The notes beneath the pieces are model-generated. The model had not been told where the DNA came from. It made no database searches and saw only the letters and a list, made by a program, of their open reading frames with translations. The position numbers were made by a program, and so were the translations under genes. A stretch of 64,000 nt of DNA. Source: Opisthorchis felineus (lineage: Eukaryota; Platyhelminthes; Trematoda; Opisthorchiida; Opisthorchiidae). Positions 34,701 to 44,712 of this stretch are shown here, in pieces (position 1 is the stretch's first letter; every line of letters begins with the position of its first letter). Location: positions 292,198 to 356,197 of the forward strand of contig SJOL01008500.1 in NCBI GenBank assembly GCA_004794785.1, written 5' to 3'.

Positions 34701-37700
34701 GTGAATTAATTATGGTACTCAAAGCTGGGTAGCAGACGTCAGGTAATAAAATATCTCAATGGTATAAGGGTTCCGGAAGAGTTTTTCGGTGTTTCCCATC
34801 CAATGAGCGATCTCTTCTAAATCGACAGTCAACCAATTCTTCAGTTAATGAATTCTTCGGCTCACTGAGTAATAATAATCTAACAGCGTCCAAAATACTA
34901 TCAGGACCGGGTTTTTCAGTAAAAATGGGACTACCGGAAAATCTACTGACCTACTGGCACTAAACTCCTTTGGGAAAAGCCGCATTTGAAAGAACGTAAT
35001 TTCAATGTAATGCTTCGTACCCTTCCAAGGTCAATTACTTTGCTGGCAGCTGCCCTCAAAATAGCGCATCACTGGTAAAAAGTTGGTCTTTCAACATTTT
35101 TGTGACTGTCGAAAAACCATTTCTCCGTTTGGAATTCCGAATTCAACCAAGTCTATTAATATGGATTTCAAAACTGGAGGGACTTGCCAGAAAAGAAAAA
35201 CTGGCTTAGCTTTTTGCTCACTTCATCTGATGGAGACTGAAATCTTTGTGGTTGCGGGATTTGTAGTGTTCACATTCTGAAATATTTTACTACCTAATTT
35301 TGACGATGCTTATATGGAATGCTCACTACAGCACCATCAACAACATCGGCATCTTGAGAGACAGCAACACCAATCATTGTTGGTACTAATTTTTCTCTGC
35401 CGTACAGACACAAAATTCACTCAATTAGGCCTGAGGTCTTAAAGTGGAAAAAAGTAAAGAATGGATCAAGAAGGGACCTGGTGCTAACTTGTCTCAGGCA
35501 TTCCGAGGTAAAGATACCTCCGAACACTCAACCAGACAACCTGGAAAGAAACCGATTGCACGGACGCCATTGACTTCAGATAGTCGCCATTTCCTGCAGC
35601 GTTTTCAGTCGAGCACGGATTGTGGGGCAAACTGCACCAGCAGCTCCCAGGGCCTTAGTTATATCTTTCGTACCTTTTTGACTGGTCGCACGTTTTCCAC
35701 TTCAAAGTTTGAAACACTGTGAACTAGGCATGGAGAACAGCGATTGTCGTGGTAGAACGATTATTTGGTATGCGTACCACACGTACGAGCCACCGCAGCT
35801 GGTGGCGCTGGATGTTTTCTGTGACTGAACAGCCTGCTGCTCAACCGGACAGCCAATTCCCAATTACCGCTTTACGAATTCATCGACAGCATCTGATACG
35901 AACAAATTCTGATATATCAGTAGCCACAAACCTGAAGACGCCTCAGAGCATCTGCCTGCAAAGGCCATCACTATACAGCAACACATGGGTACAACCTTTG
36001 ACACCTTTGAGACCCAGTGATGTCTTTCCAGCACCGTAAGTGACCCAAATTAGCAGTGATTCGGTCATATGAGATTTGGAGCTACTTCACCACACGAAAT
36101 TCCATCAGAGTTAATAAAACTTCCGAGATACGCAAAACTCTTAACAGAAACTTGCACTTTTCCTTGAATTGCAGGAGGCCTGTTCAGAAGCTGCACTTTC
36201 TGAATCACGACTTTGCACTTTGTAGATGCAAGTCAGATGCTGAGAGATAGTATGATGGTGGTCAGTTTGTTCAGCAGTGCTTGTGCTTTGTACTCGTCTT
36301 CAAAGATAAGGACAATTTTGTCTGAGTTCTCCGGATCTATAAGGGTCCTACCAGAAACAGTTTGAACACAGGTTCTTCGAGGATCCTTCAGGGTTCGTTT
36401 CATTGTTTCATCCTTAGAAATGCTGTACAGGCGCGAGTCCTTCGTCACAACTCTAATTCAGGTGCTCCCTGACCACCTGGACAGAGTGGTCATTCGTGAG
36501 AAAAGTGAACACGAAACGGTAAAACTACACGGTACAAAATCCCATCTTACTGTGGATAGCACAAATTTCTCCGCAAATGGCCCACAGTTTATAACATGGG
36601 CGAAACTAAATTCAGGCTCCTCCTCAATGTGCGGTCAAAGGTACCCATTTGATAGACCAGATGATCAGAATACGTTGCATATATGCCTGTAAAGCGTGAA
36701 CCATGGCAAGCCATTGTGGTCACCCCAAAATCGCAGCCATATTTTCTTTTCAGGTTGCACCCTTAGTCAACTTAGGGTAAATTAACCATGTTAAAGGCTT
36801 TTAACCCTCCTTCTCGTCCTCCTGAAACCATAGAATACTTAGTAGACGTTAATGTGGTCCAAAACTGTAGGATGCTTTGTGCATCCAGCGACTATAGTTG
36901 TCACAATTTCACTCCCACACCCATGGATGCCTATCGACAGTTTTCCCCACAGTTCTGAATGACGTTAGTTCGGGGCGTGTTTTCACAGCAACCTATACTG
37001 AACTGACAGTAAACACCATTGGGGAAAATAGGAGAACTTAGTTGCTTGTCGGACAATTAGACTGGATGCCCACTTTGGCCCTTTCCGAGAGATTTTGACG
37101 AAAATATGCCTCCGAATATGGTCCAAGGTCCTAGATGAGAGGGTGGTCTGTCCGACTTCCCCAAGTTGAATACCAGCTCGAAAGAACTGGCGAAAGGTGG
37201 TCGCTTCATTGGATGGTCACACCAGGAGGAGACAACTGTGCACACGCTGTGCTAGTGTGAGAGAATATCCAAAATTCAGGTCTATATTTGTGCGACTTAC
37301 AACAAAACTTAGCCAATGTTATGCTTCTAATGTTATCAGAAGTTTGATTAATGTTTGCGTCATTCACAGCATTATTTTCAAACACAGCCTCAAAATCAGT
37401 GAACAAATTTCAGTACGCTTTTTTTCTAGTCAAATCGGTTATACTTCTCCAGTCTACAGAATGGTTTTCAAGGCACTGTTTATAAGTAGGCTATCCAAGG
37501 CTATTCAATAAAGTTTCCATAAACATTTTACGGGATGATTTTGTTCATGAAGTGTGTGCGTATAACATAGTGTCACGAGTCGTTATTCAGCATATGAATT
37601 TTTTAGAATGCCGTCGTCGATGAATCGCACCGGTGAAGTAAACAAGAGCATTTTGAACTGCATTTACGATTTTCACTGCAGAAAGTATTCCAAACCTCTT

Positions 37701-40700
37701 CCATTAATTTTCTGCCAGGATCAAACCTAATTTTCCCAAGTCGCAACGCAGAACCAGTTGGCGCGAAGCAATTTCGTTCTCACCGGTGTAACATCAACTT
37801 GCTTTGCCTGATCTCTCTTTTATGGTGTGGTTATTTGTGGACTTATCCATTCGCCCACTGTTTTGTGCACTGAGCAGAGCAAGCAGTTATGTACGTGCCC
37901 CTGACCGGTACCCATTCAGTTGATTGAATTCAGGCCATGAGATCAGTTCAGCAACATCCAATGGTTAAACTGCAATTTTATCCCCCCCCCCTTAAGTTAA
38001 GATATCTGCTCTCTGAAGATTTAATACATACGGAGATAAACTTGTAAATCGTCCAAATTTATCAGCTTAGTGAACAAAGGAATAGCAGGACTTTTCATGC
38101 TAGTTGACCGGGTTGCATTCCTCCACTATCTCTGAACCACTCCTGCTAATTGAAAGTTCTTTCCGGTCACACAACCATGTGCTACGTAGTAACGCGAAAT
38201 ATAGGGGGCTGAAGACCATTGTCAGGATTCACCCGAAGATGAAAGCAGTCCAAAGGACAACAGATGTGTCATATCAGTATTTGGTAAAAAATTCGAAGTT
38301 CATCACTTGTTGGTCACCAACTTCTGCTGGAGTATCCAGGACAACTTAGGTAAACCGCATTAGCTATTCATCAGAAGTCAGTCAGTTTGTCAACAGCTGA
38401 CTGGCCGAAGAACCATACCGAATTCACCAATTGTGCAATCTGTCCAGCAGACACGTCATCTCGGTGGATAAAAGAGTGAAACTGTTAACCAAAGGGCTGC
38501 GTGACTGACCCATCTACACCCAGTTGACGAGAACCAATAAGGATAAAAGGTTCTGGCGTGACTGATTTTTCAGCATAAATTTTGTCCAGAGGGGCATATT
38601 TTGCTATACACCTGGGACCAAAAGAAATTCATATGAGTGCGGAAAACTTGCTGTACATCCACCTAATCCCGAAACCACACCATTAATCAGGTTACTTAGG
38701 GCTTCTCCTTTTTATTGCTTTTGGTCATTTTGCCTGCACTGTGTGACCTAGTATACACGCGAAGACTTCTGGATGGCATCACATAATCATCTTAGGCAGC
38801 AGCCAGAAGCGTGTCATGTCACACATTCCGACAAAGGTTGCATCCATAGCCTACTTGAAGCAGTCGTGGCTTCTATTTGGGATGTTTGAAGTTTGAATTG
38901 ACCAGCCCAGTGACTGGATCATAAGCCAAAAATGTCGAAGCGTAACGTGTTCTTTGCTTTTTAAGGAAGCCAAACTACGGTGATTACAGAATCTGAAACC
39001 CCGCTTCACCGTTAGTCTGCTCGGGAGCATATGTGAGTTTCGGTTATAAATAGTAAGAGTGAAAATGGCGTTTCATGACATTTCACCAAAGACCTTACGA
39101 GCATTCTGTGGCCTCCAGAACATTGCGTGATTTAATGGGAGTTGTTCGCTTCTCGGTACAATGAAACATTAAACTTGGGGACACAAACATCTTCTGTCCA
39201 TTTTGAGGAAAAGCCGAAATATTCCAAAAAGCAGGTGAGGTTTCATAATGAGTTCGCGTCCATTTAAGCTCTCGATATCCATTCAGCTGTCCAAGAAGGA
39301 TATGTGTAACTATTCGATCCAGGCTTTCGATTGTGTTGCCATGCGTGCTTACTGTGTTTTGTCTTTTCCCGCACGCGGCCCCTGACCTTGAACGCTAACT
39401 TTCCTAGTAATTCACCATTGTGATGACTTAAGCAACAGCTGACTTTTGTCGACTGCAATCCAACTACTTACACTAACACTTCCGGTGTTTGTGGATTTTG
39501 GCAGCTTAAATTATACCATAGTCACGATTGGGGAGGGCACTTAATGAGATCTATCTCATTGCGAAGTAAATTCTCTTCAAAAAATTCACTTCTGTTCCGG
39601 AACTTCGAGGTGGATGCATAAGAGCTTTGATCTAATACCGACCTAACATTGATCTAATATTGGAGAAACTCGCATGTAGAAATAAATAAAAATTAATGAT
39701 CTTACTAATAACTGGACGACTTCCATCGGGCCTTTACCTTGGACGGCCACACCATTGATTTTTCGAATAGCATCTCCAGCATCAATTGCCTCTGAGGACC
39801 GAATGTTGATAAAAATGGAACATAAGGAGTGCGATGAAAGAATTAAGAAGGATATTTGCTAATAAGTCGGAAATTCAACTCACACCAAGTAACTATGAAA
39901 CGAACGTCACTACTTAAATGCACAGGTTGTCCGCTTATTCCGACAGTACGTAGGTTCTTTGCGAGATTTTGGTCATTCTTCAAAAAAGGACACTGCATTA
40001 GGGACGTCATATGATCTATCACACGGACGTTTCCCATTAGAACATACGATTCGTAACAAAAAAAACGAACATATTATAGACATAACAGACTACTCATAAG
40101 GTTGCGGCAAACTGTTCGAGAGTCCACGACATTTTTGTCCCTTCCTGGGACTCATCCAGTAGTCGGCGTCCACAAGTTTCCGTCACCTTATACTCTGAAT
40201 GAACCCCATTTGGGCGGAATTCGCCAAATGCTCTCAGTTGATTACCTGTAGAACCTCGGGAAGGGTGAAATCGATCGTAGACCGTCAGAGTTTTCAGCAA
40301 CCCTATGAGTTGTGTGTTATGTCTCGAAAATGTATTGCGATATCTCGAATATCATACTAACTGAGACATGAGGCAGACTGGTGCAGGTCATTCAGTTGAG
40401 GGAAACCATTACAAATGAGAAATTCAGCCAGATACGGTTGAATCCGCCATCAAAACTAAATTCTTAGACAAATGAGTGTACTTAGCAACCGAACATGTTT
40501 TCACAACATATAGATTGGTAGTGGAATAAGCTGGAATGGCGACGTCGTATTTATTAGTGACTGTCAAGTCGTATCAACCACGGAGCGACAAGAAACTCTT
40601 GCTACCATCCTGAGTCCTTTTCATGCACATAGGTAATGATTGGATAATTTTTGACTCTGAAAATCATTTGTGTTTGTTTGCGAGAGTTCTATCCGCATGT

Positions 40701-42536
40701 GGTAGTAGTGTGGTTGATTGCAACTCTTTCCGGAACACTTTATTCAATTCCCTTTCCGAGATCGTTCCTACCTAAAAGGAAGATCTGTTCGGCGGATTCC
40801 TTTTTCAAATAAAAATTTATCCAACCGCCTTGAGGTTAAGTTAATTAGACGTATAAATTTCTTTCTTTTACTTGATACAGTAATTTTAAGGAAAATCAGA
40901 TAAATGGTCGGCTGCCAGTCTCTAGGACCCGGGGGTCGAAACAGAAATACCCAAATAATCTGCTGCAATCTTGCTCAAGAAATCACCTAGACTGTTCACC
41001 TTTAGATACAAGGTGTACGGATAATGAGAGGGGTGATTGAGTGTATCCAACGTGGACCGCATCAGGTGTACACCGCAGGACAGATTAAAGATTTTGGAAC
41101 CTGGTGCACCAGGCCACAAAGTACAGCCGATGATTCTTTCAAGCTCACGAATAACAGAGGTTTCTCTCAAGAAAACTTCTCTAAAGGAGAATATCCCTTC
41201 GGAAAGTCTACAAAAGCATTTTCTGTCAACTGAGATATGGCTTAAGGCTACTCCTGAGAAGTATATTACCTTCCGCCTACTTGAATACTCAGTTTGAACT
41301 GCTCTCCAGCAAGAGACAGGAAAGGTCAGTGCGTAGGACACTTTTAGCGCCTTTCACGAAAGCTATCCCATTTTTCGTAAATAAATGTTCTTACAAAGAG
41401 GAAAATCAACAAAATTCGTTCACCTTTTATGTATTACCGTTTGTACCTCCTTGATTTTTTGAAAGGACAATAGAAAGGTCTCTACAGACAAAACTCTACT
41501 GAGCATGGTAAAAATCGTTGCCTCTTTAGGATGAGAAAGTAATGCAAAGAAACGTGGTCCCTGAAGATCCAATTTAATTGTTGGATGGGCTCGGAAGATA
41601 GAACTTGAGCCATTGTCTAAGTGATACCTGGTTGGACCACCTCTCGGGGTTTTTCTTTACTTTCACCCAGGCCAAAAGAATATGATATTCTCTGAGGACA
41701 AAAGTTCGTTTGTATTTCACGCCAGCCATGCAGTAACTTGACCCCATAGGTGAAAATTTCCTTTTTATTCAGCCCACAGGCCACCATCGTTTTGAAATAT
41801 AAGCGTATACCCTGAAGTGACGGAACACTTTCAGAGTCCAGTACTGGTTTTGCTCTATTTTGGGGCACATCAGATAGACCAGTTACAAAAGTTTCCAGTA
41901 GTCCTACTTAGATCTGTGTGAAAATAGGCGCGCATTTGCGATGGTACCAACGAAAGATCTGAATGAAGCTGTCGCTGGACAAAGACCAGCCCATGTTCCA
42001 ACCATATCCACATGCTTGGTGTGACACTAACTAGAAGACTGATAAAGACATTCGGAGAACCTTGTGAGTAGCAAAGTGCCGGGGAAACAGATGAAAAAAC
42101 TATAAATGTGCGCGTGAACTCACGCGCGGAACACTTTACACCGAAGAGGACTCACTGCTTCGGTCGGCTGCCCCACCACTCATAATCCGTGTGACTGAGA
42201 CTGTACCATTATGTTCATTGATCTTTACTGTCGCTCCCAGTGGTTCATCTTCTTTTATCAAAGTAACAATCTGTAAGCGGTAGTGGCTGGTGGATCTTGT
42301 ACGATAGTGGATCATACCTTCATAGTGACATCGTCTTCGTCCACATCGTGACATATTTCTGGTAATGCGGGTCCATAAGCTTTGTTTGCAATCATATCAT
42401 GACAAAGAAGTATTGACTACGTACACACAGCTCGATTACCGATTGGAGGACTTACCTTTATATGTGGTATGGAGAGAAGATTTACAAGCTGTTCTGCCTC
42501 ACCAAGGTAATGGTGGCAACGCAAATGATCATAAGC
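16544..42536 (-). CDS. MAGUK p55-subfamily scaffold protein, MPP3/4/7 (Metro)-like; 14 exons, 5' end missing
   Basis: Fourteen in-phase - strand exons give 573 residues to the stop; human MPP7 has a similar total length. The order of domains is L27C (about 1-50), PDZ (about 61-145, with PLGATVK and GGAADRS), SH3 (153-215, with ALF-like TLFSYSP and DDPNWW), a hook linker with GLIPS, then a guanylate-kinase-like domain (266-573) ending WVPSMWV. These scaffolds organise cell-junction and synaptic membrane complexes through L27 pairing and PDZ binding. [17 protein letters not shown] and LLETR favour the MPP3/4/7 group over PALS1. The first L27 domain and the start codon were not found and must lie beyond 42536. 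The kinase-like domain carries an unusual insertion and an unusual P-loop. The gene hosts many intronic repeats. Confidence 0.9.
16913..17266 (-). CDS. MAGUK exon: kinase-like domain with long Ser/Pro-rich insertion
   Basis: It starts at AAAAG|AACC (a weak acceptor) and ends at the donor GTACGT. It encodes [20 protein letters not shown] (family LKPYVIFIKPPS...LRETR), then about 89 residues before the next conserved helix, where vertebrate MPP7 has about 20. The extra part is Ser, Thr, Pro and Ala rich, then basic. Frame and phase agree on both sides. Confidence 0.88.
17461..17572 (-). CDS. MAGUK exon: kinase-like domain, central helices
   Basis: The acceptor is TTCTCCACAG and the donor is CGA|GTAAGA. 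It encodes [20 protein letters not shown], matching the family SVREVL..GKVCLLDV. The usual YGTS before it is not recognisable. It begins in phase 2 and ends in phase 0. Confidence 0.82.
18110..18600 (-). repeat. Two family B SINE pieces in the same orientation
   Basis: Each piece has the signature GAAAAGCCGAG or GAAAAACCGAG, then a Thr-rich linker replaced by TTTC or TTTTTAACCCTTAT, then CACATCTCAC or GCATCTCACG. They lie at about 18135-18250 and 18465-18560. In family B this reads on the - strand as the SINE 3' body. Confidence 0.55.
18880..19085 (-). repeat. Family B SINE half
   Basis: GCTGTACACGTATTTTATCC, then TTGCTTATCAGCAGCAG and CACAGTTCATATCACTTGAT match the left (inverted) half of the 14990-15500 dimer. 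The other half is absent. Confidence 0.5.
21583..21715 (-). CDS. MAGUK exon: GMP-binding region of the kinase-like domain
   Basis: The acceptor is GTTCCCAG and the donor is AG|GTGAGT. It encodes [20 protein letters not shown] and [10 protein letters not shown], clearly the TTR.PR..E.DG.DY.FV segment of guanylate kinases. It begins in phase 1 and ends in phase 2. Confidence 0.93.
22613..22660 (+). repeat. GAAT-type tetranucleotide repeat
   Basis: Degenerate GAAT/GTAT/GGAC units in a 48-base run. Confidence 0.85.
23195..23410 (-). repeat. tRNA-derived SINE family D
   Basis: On the - strand the head TGCGCTGGTGGAGCAGTTG (A box) and GGGAGATCAAACCCC (B box) is followed by a body with ATGAGCCTTAATAAGAGC and GAGTTCAGCATTTCC. 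A second copy is at 30105-30290. The inserted stops and lack of acceptor-stem pairing argue against a functional tRNA. Confidence 0.7.
23632..23647 (+). repeat. TA dinucleotide run
   Basis: A short ATATTATATATATA stretch at the edge of the possible solo LTR. Confidence 0.7.
23650..23927 (+). mobile_element. Possible solo LTR
   Basis: A GC-richer block begins TGTCCGGAGGC, has a promoter-like CTATAAATAC (TATA at 23849-23856) and a downstream ATAAAGG, and ends GATATACCACA. TG...CA ends plus an internal TATA box are LTR-like. No second copy or target duplication was found, so this is tentative. Confidence 0.3.
24334..24414 (-). CDS. MAGUK exon: P-loop of the guanylate-kinase-like domain
   Basis: The acceptor is CCGTTCCAG and the donor is A|GTAAGT. 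It encodes [13 protein letters not shown] and [11 protein letters not shown]. With the preceding split Gly this makes GPPGVGKT, a full Walker A sequence, unlike the degenerate loops of most p55 MAGUKs. Confidence 0.92.
25030..25133 (-). repeat. Left copy of inverted terminal block of the gypsy remnant
   Basis: Read on the - strand: ATAACCTTCACCTACC, then GCGGGGGCGGAGCTTGGACA, then CCAGACCATAGG. The purine-rich run just before TTGGACA could be a polypurine tract next to an LTR start. It is nearly the same as 26330-26440 read on the + strand. Confidence 0.55.
26330..26440 (+). repeat. Right copy of inverted terminal block of the gypsy remnant
   Basis: ATAACCTTCACCTTCC, then GGGGGCGGAGCTTGGACATC, then AGACCATATAC. 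It matches the left block with about five differences over the first 47 bases, but in the opposite orientation, so the pair is not a normal direct LTR pair. Confidence 0.55.
26707..26737 (+). repeat. CA microsatellite
   Basis: CA units with two interruptions. Confidence 0.9.
28274..28345 (-). CDS. MAGUK exon: entry to guanylate-kinase-like domain
   Basis: The acceptor is TTTTCCAG and the donor is G|GTAAGA. It encodes [19 protein letters not shown] then IVLVG, the family segment YEEV..Y......RPIVLVG that leads into the P-loop. Confidence 0.92.
29003..29043 (-). CDS. MAGUK micro-exon in the hook (41 bases)
   Basis: It lies between the acceptor TTTTTTTAAAG and the donor G|GTAAGT. It adds one base, 13 codons and one base, so it joins the flanking exons in phase (W completed before, E completed after) and encodes [13 protein letters not shown]. 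Without it the flanking phases would not match, which is good support for so short an exon. Confidence 0.75.
29788..29894 (-). CDS. MAGUK exon: end of SH3 and hook
   Basis: The acceptor is TATGTGCAG and the donor is TG|GTAGGT. It encodes 35 residues ending [10 protein letters not shown], the GLIPS motif that closes MAGUK SH3 domains. It ends in phase 2. Confidence 0.9.
30105..30290 (-). repeat. tRNA-derived SINE family D, second copy
   Basis: It shares with 23195-23410 the blocks TTTGAACAGTCC, CTCGAGTTTCACTCTTAT and GCTCATCA, a degenerate B box (GGTTTCTAATCCC on the - strand) and the CAGCGCA end. Confidence 0.68.
30414..30554 (-). CDS. MAGUK exon: SH3 domain
   Basis: The acceptor is CTATTCAG and the donor is AAG|GTCAGT. 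It encodes 47 residues from [18 protein letters not shown] through [12 protein letters not shown] to TDDPNWWRA, an almost canonical MAGUK SH3. Both ends are phase 0. Confidence 0.95.
31441..31563. repeat. Minimal palindrome made of two family B SINE ends
   Basis: Outer sequences GGTGTAGATTCGGTCCTATA and, inverted, GGTGTAGATTTGGTCTTGTG pair over about 27 bases around a centre with GCCGAAAAGCCGAGAAGCA. The following 36 bases (TTTCCAAATCTCTTCAAACT) match the outer end of the 4000-4515 element. It looks like a deletion product of a SINE inverted dimer. Confidence 0.65.
32120..32545. repeat. Foldback family A, both arms, best preserved
   Basis: The left arm (about 32125-32310, - strand) and right arm (about 32350-32540, + strand) flank a short centre. 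Both arms keep CTGATGA (32200-32194 on the - strand; 32471-32477 on the + strand), GAAA and GTCGAAGAG. The right arm reads CTGATGA, a GC stem, GAAA (32491-32494), then GTC at 32508-32510. Confidence 0.8.
34010..34084 (-). CDS. MAGUK exon: PDZ domain, last strand
   Basis: It encodes 25 residues starting [14 protein letters not shown], the closing strand of the PDZ (family QSQGAITFKIIPG). The acceptor is CCCGTAG, the donor is CAG|GTAAGC, and both ends are phase 0. Confidence 0.85.
35440..36450 (-). mobile_element. Non-LTR retrotransposon (LINE), 3' half, decayed
   Basis: On the - strand, in order: [20 protein letters not shown] and [12 protein letters not shown] (reverse transcriptase palm, with the YADD site altered to NSDK), [25 protein letters not shown] (thumb), then in a shifted frame [16 protein letters not shown] and [13 protein letters not shown], the typical C-terminal tail (family RLRWLGHVLR). 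Stops and at least two frame changes show it is dead. Only the 3' half remains. Confidence 0.8.
37982..37991 (+). repeat. Poly-C run
   Basis: Ten consecutive C bases, also a likely place for assembly error. Confidence 0.9.
39706..39791 (-). CDS. MAGUK exon: PDZ domain, central part
   Basis: The acceptor is GTCCTCAG and the donor is TTA|GTAAGA. It encodes [14 protein letters not shown] and GPMEVVQLL, the usual VGDEI..VNG strand and helix of a PDZ domain. It begins in phase 1 and ends in phase 0. Confidence 0.92.
40085..40355. repeat. Foldback family A, shortened copy
   Basis: The left arm (about 40085-40200, - strand) and right arm (about 40240-40350, + strand) meet with little spacer. The outer right end reads GTATTGCGATATCTCGAATA, matching the outer left ends at 2285, 7725 and 50505 in inverse. 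A stretch at 40400-40490 may be more arm sequence. Confidence 0.68.
40922..41868 (-). other. Unidentified open stretches on the - strand in a MAGUK intron
   Basis: Two - strand frames are open for 84 codons (41868-41617) and 139 codons (41341-40922), with another open piece between them (about 41590-41410: [20 protein letters not shown]). They are separated by stops. The length is unusual for intron sequence and suggests a broken gene or mobile element, but I recognise no domain. Confidence 0.3.
42156..42270 (-). CDS. MAGUK exon: PDZ domain, N-terminal part
   Basis: The acceptor is CTTACAG and the donor is A|GTGAGT. It encodes [16 protein letters not shown], the carboxylate-binding loop, followed by [12 protein letters not shown]. 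It ends in phase 1. Confidence 0.93.
42318..42416 (-). CDS. MAGUK exon: second half of L27C and acidic linker
   Basis: It runs from an acceptor GTACGTAG to a donor AAG|GTATGA. It encodes 33 residues: [19 protein letters not shown] (family ALLSVHDTVAQKNYDPVLP), then an acidic HDVDEDD linker before the PDZ domain. Both ends are phase 0. Confidence 0.85.
42456..42536 (-). CDS. MAGUK exon: first half of L27C
   Basis: The acceptor is TTTCAAG and the donor is AAG|GTAAGT. It encodes 27 residues including [13 protein letters not shown], which matches the family segment ELLKLLSKPNVK. Both ends are phase 0. Confidence 0.8.
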
Positions 42537-44255
42537 CTTGAAATATCAAATTACAAAACTGACGAACCTCAATAGCTACACTCTTTGCGGTTGAACAAAT
42601 TGGGGCCGGCTTCGGCTGTGACAAAAGCGTTTCCAGTTTACTGTACATCTACAGAGTCCGAGGCTATACTACTTCTTTGGTACCTGAAATATCGGACTTT
42701 CCATGGGATTATGTCGGCGTTCGATCCACGCCGACAGCTGGAGAAGGCTGTCGCAACTGTGATTGTCACCTGATTGGTCACCATCTCCTGACCAATGAAA
42801 ACCCAGGAAAACGATAGCGTAGCCAGAGCGCCTGACGTGTTTAATCAATACCATTTCTCCCTAGGGCGCGTAAACCGGGAATTGGAAACTGGTCAGTTCA
42901 TTGGCGCATTCATTACCTGCCTTAGGAAACAGTCTGAATAGGTAACCCTTTACTGCAGCGTACGGAGAGATTCAGAAACATGTTTATTTAGTGAGCTTCT
43001 GAGGGCAGACATTTATGGCGAGCTTCATCAAGAGAAATTCAAGCAAAAGACCCCCAGATGACTGGGTCAGATATTCCTAAGGTGAAAATTACCATTAGTG
43101 AGACTGATTTGACCAGTTGTGATGAACAGTGAAATACGAGCGCTGTGACACACTTCTGTCCCACGTTGGTTAGCACCGGATACATGGTCAGATGCTTTTG
43201 GTGATTGATGCACGTGGTTTAGTTGCTTTTTCCCAATAATTAAAAGCTCGGCTCAAATCAGGAGATGGGCTGAACACAATTTTCGTGCACAGCAGAGTAT
43301 TTTTCGCGGAATTCGATTTTCATGGTATACAAAGCTAGAATTCCTGTGAGAATTTCTGGATGACAGTCTACCAGTCTTCAAACTAGCATCTTCTACAGGA
43401 CACAAAACGTATGTTTCAAACTTACCTGTGGCGGCAGCGTCAGTTTGACGGTGAGGTATTCGCTGCACAATTAGCCCCAAATAAACATATGATGCCTGTT
43501 TTCTGAACCGTAATGATACGGACAATTCCTATGTACACTCCTATCATTTTCGGTTACTCTCACCCCTCACAGAATTACAATACCATCAGGATCACTGGAG
43601 CGAAATGCAACTCACGTGTCGATTACCTCTTAGCTGACGCGTTTCGCGGTGAAGTCAATGGGATCAACTATCATGCCGAAGTACTAGGACGAGAATTCCA
43701 ACATTGCCCGCGGAAATCGCTACCCTACTTTCGATCTGTCAGTTAATGCCCAAAACCTGAATGTGCAAGCCCCACAGTTAGAATGACCATCAGTTTATTT
43801 CATCACGACACTCCACTTCGGCAGGTCCCTTCTTCAGATGCCCCGAGGTCCGAAAGAAATCTTTACCTTCGTACCTCATAATTATTTCATGTCAGTCCAG
43901 TAAAACATTATATTGAAATTAGATCTCTCATCATAATCAGTTGGTGTTTTCTCGAAGGGGACATAACCCAAGCAAACTTTATAAGATGCTGTTTGTTTGT
44001 GTGATGACATGAGCGCCTGAAGTCAAACGGTGACTATCCTAGCCGAGACTTAGTATTGTTATGAGAACTTATATAAGACCCCTTCAGTAATCCACCAAAT
44101 CTCTAGCTTATATAGGTCCTGATAGCGGCTGTGCTGACTTGGAAACATGCATTAGTGCGAGTGAGATCCATGGCTGCACACATCGTAATTGAACGCTGAT
44201 TAAGGTTTGAGTTTTTGGCGCTCCGTTTTTATTTTCGCATGCATCTTTGCCGCAG
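42537..44255. other. Region upstream of the known MAGUK exons
   Basis: The missing 5' MAGUK exons should lie here or further right. Only the weak candidate at 43426-43462 was found. A 77-codon + strand frame at 43513-43746 has no recognised relatives. Confidence 0.4.
43426..43462 (-). other. Possible upstream MAGUK micro-exon
   Basis: An acceptor-like ATTGTGCAG and a good donor CAG|GTAAGT bound 37 bases. The frame that reads EYLTVKLTLPPQ ends in phase 0, as the next known exon requires. A Pro-rich linker is expected here between L27N and L27C. There is no other support. Confidence 0.25.
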
Positions 44256-44365
44256 ATGAATTGGGTGTCAAGTGCACTTAATATGGATGGCCGATCAATT
44301 GATCAAAACGAAGTGGTGTTACTAGGCTTCCTTCTAGAAAGATTTCATGAGAAAATACACAAGTG
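44256..44365 (+). other. Candidate + strand coding exon, unidentified
   Basis: Between an acceptor-like TCTTTGCCGCAG and a good donor TG|GTAAGA the frame is open from ATG for 36 codons plus two bases. The peptide (NEVVLLGFLLERF, HEKIHK) looks like a real helical protein segment. It could be the first coding exon of a gene continuing rightward, possibly the 48099-49283 gene, but no phase-compatible link was found. I do not recognise the family. Confidence 0.4.
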
Positions 44366-44527
44366 GTAAGACGTTCTCTTGATTGTTGTTCTTGAAAGTT
44401 GGGTTGCTTAATTTCAGTTCGGTCAGTAAACAGTAGAACCCCCAGAAATTTAGCCCTGTTGAGAAAACCAAAACATCTCTAAGTTTAAAGTTCCTATTGA
44501 CAGACTTTCTGTTTCCATTCAAATAAT

Positions 44528-44712
44528 AAAATAATCATTCAGCTGTAACACTGTTTAGGTCCCTAGCTGCCATGTCACCCGGGAGAGGCAGGGGGGATGA
44601 GATACTGCCAGTTTGCCAAAGCCTAGACAGGAGTAGTCGAGATGCCGAGGTTGGGTCGTAAGTTGGGCTAGTAAGTTCGCGCCTTCACCACTGAGCAATC
44701 TCGAGCTCTATT
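44528..44712 (-). repeat. tRNA-derived SINE family C
   Basis: Read on the - strand: GAGCTCGAGATTGCTCAGTG, the body with CTCCTGTCTAGGCTTTGGC, then ACAGTGTTACAGCTGAATGA. The B box region is mutated compared with the 50235 copy. Confidence 0.75.

Larger units (their letters stand above)
34085..39705. other. MAGUK intron within the PDZ domain
   Basis: It contains the non-LTR retrotransposon remnant (35440-36450) and a 10-base poly-C run. From 36700 to 39700 and 34090 to 35430 I see only short frames without family resemblance. Confidence 0.5.
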
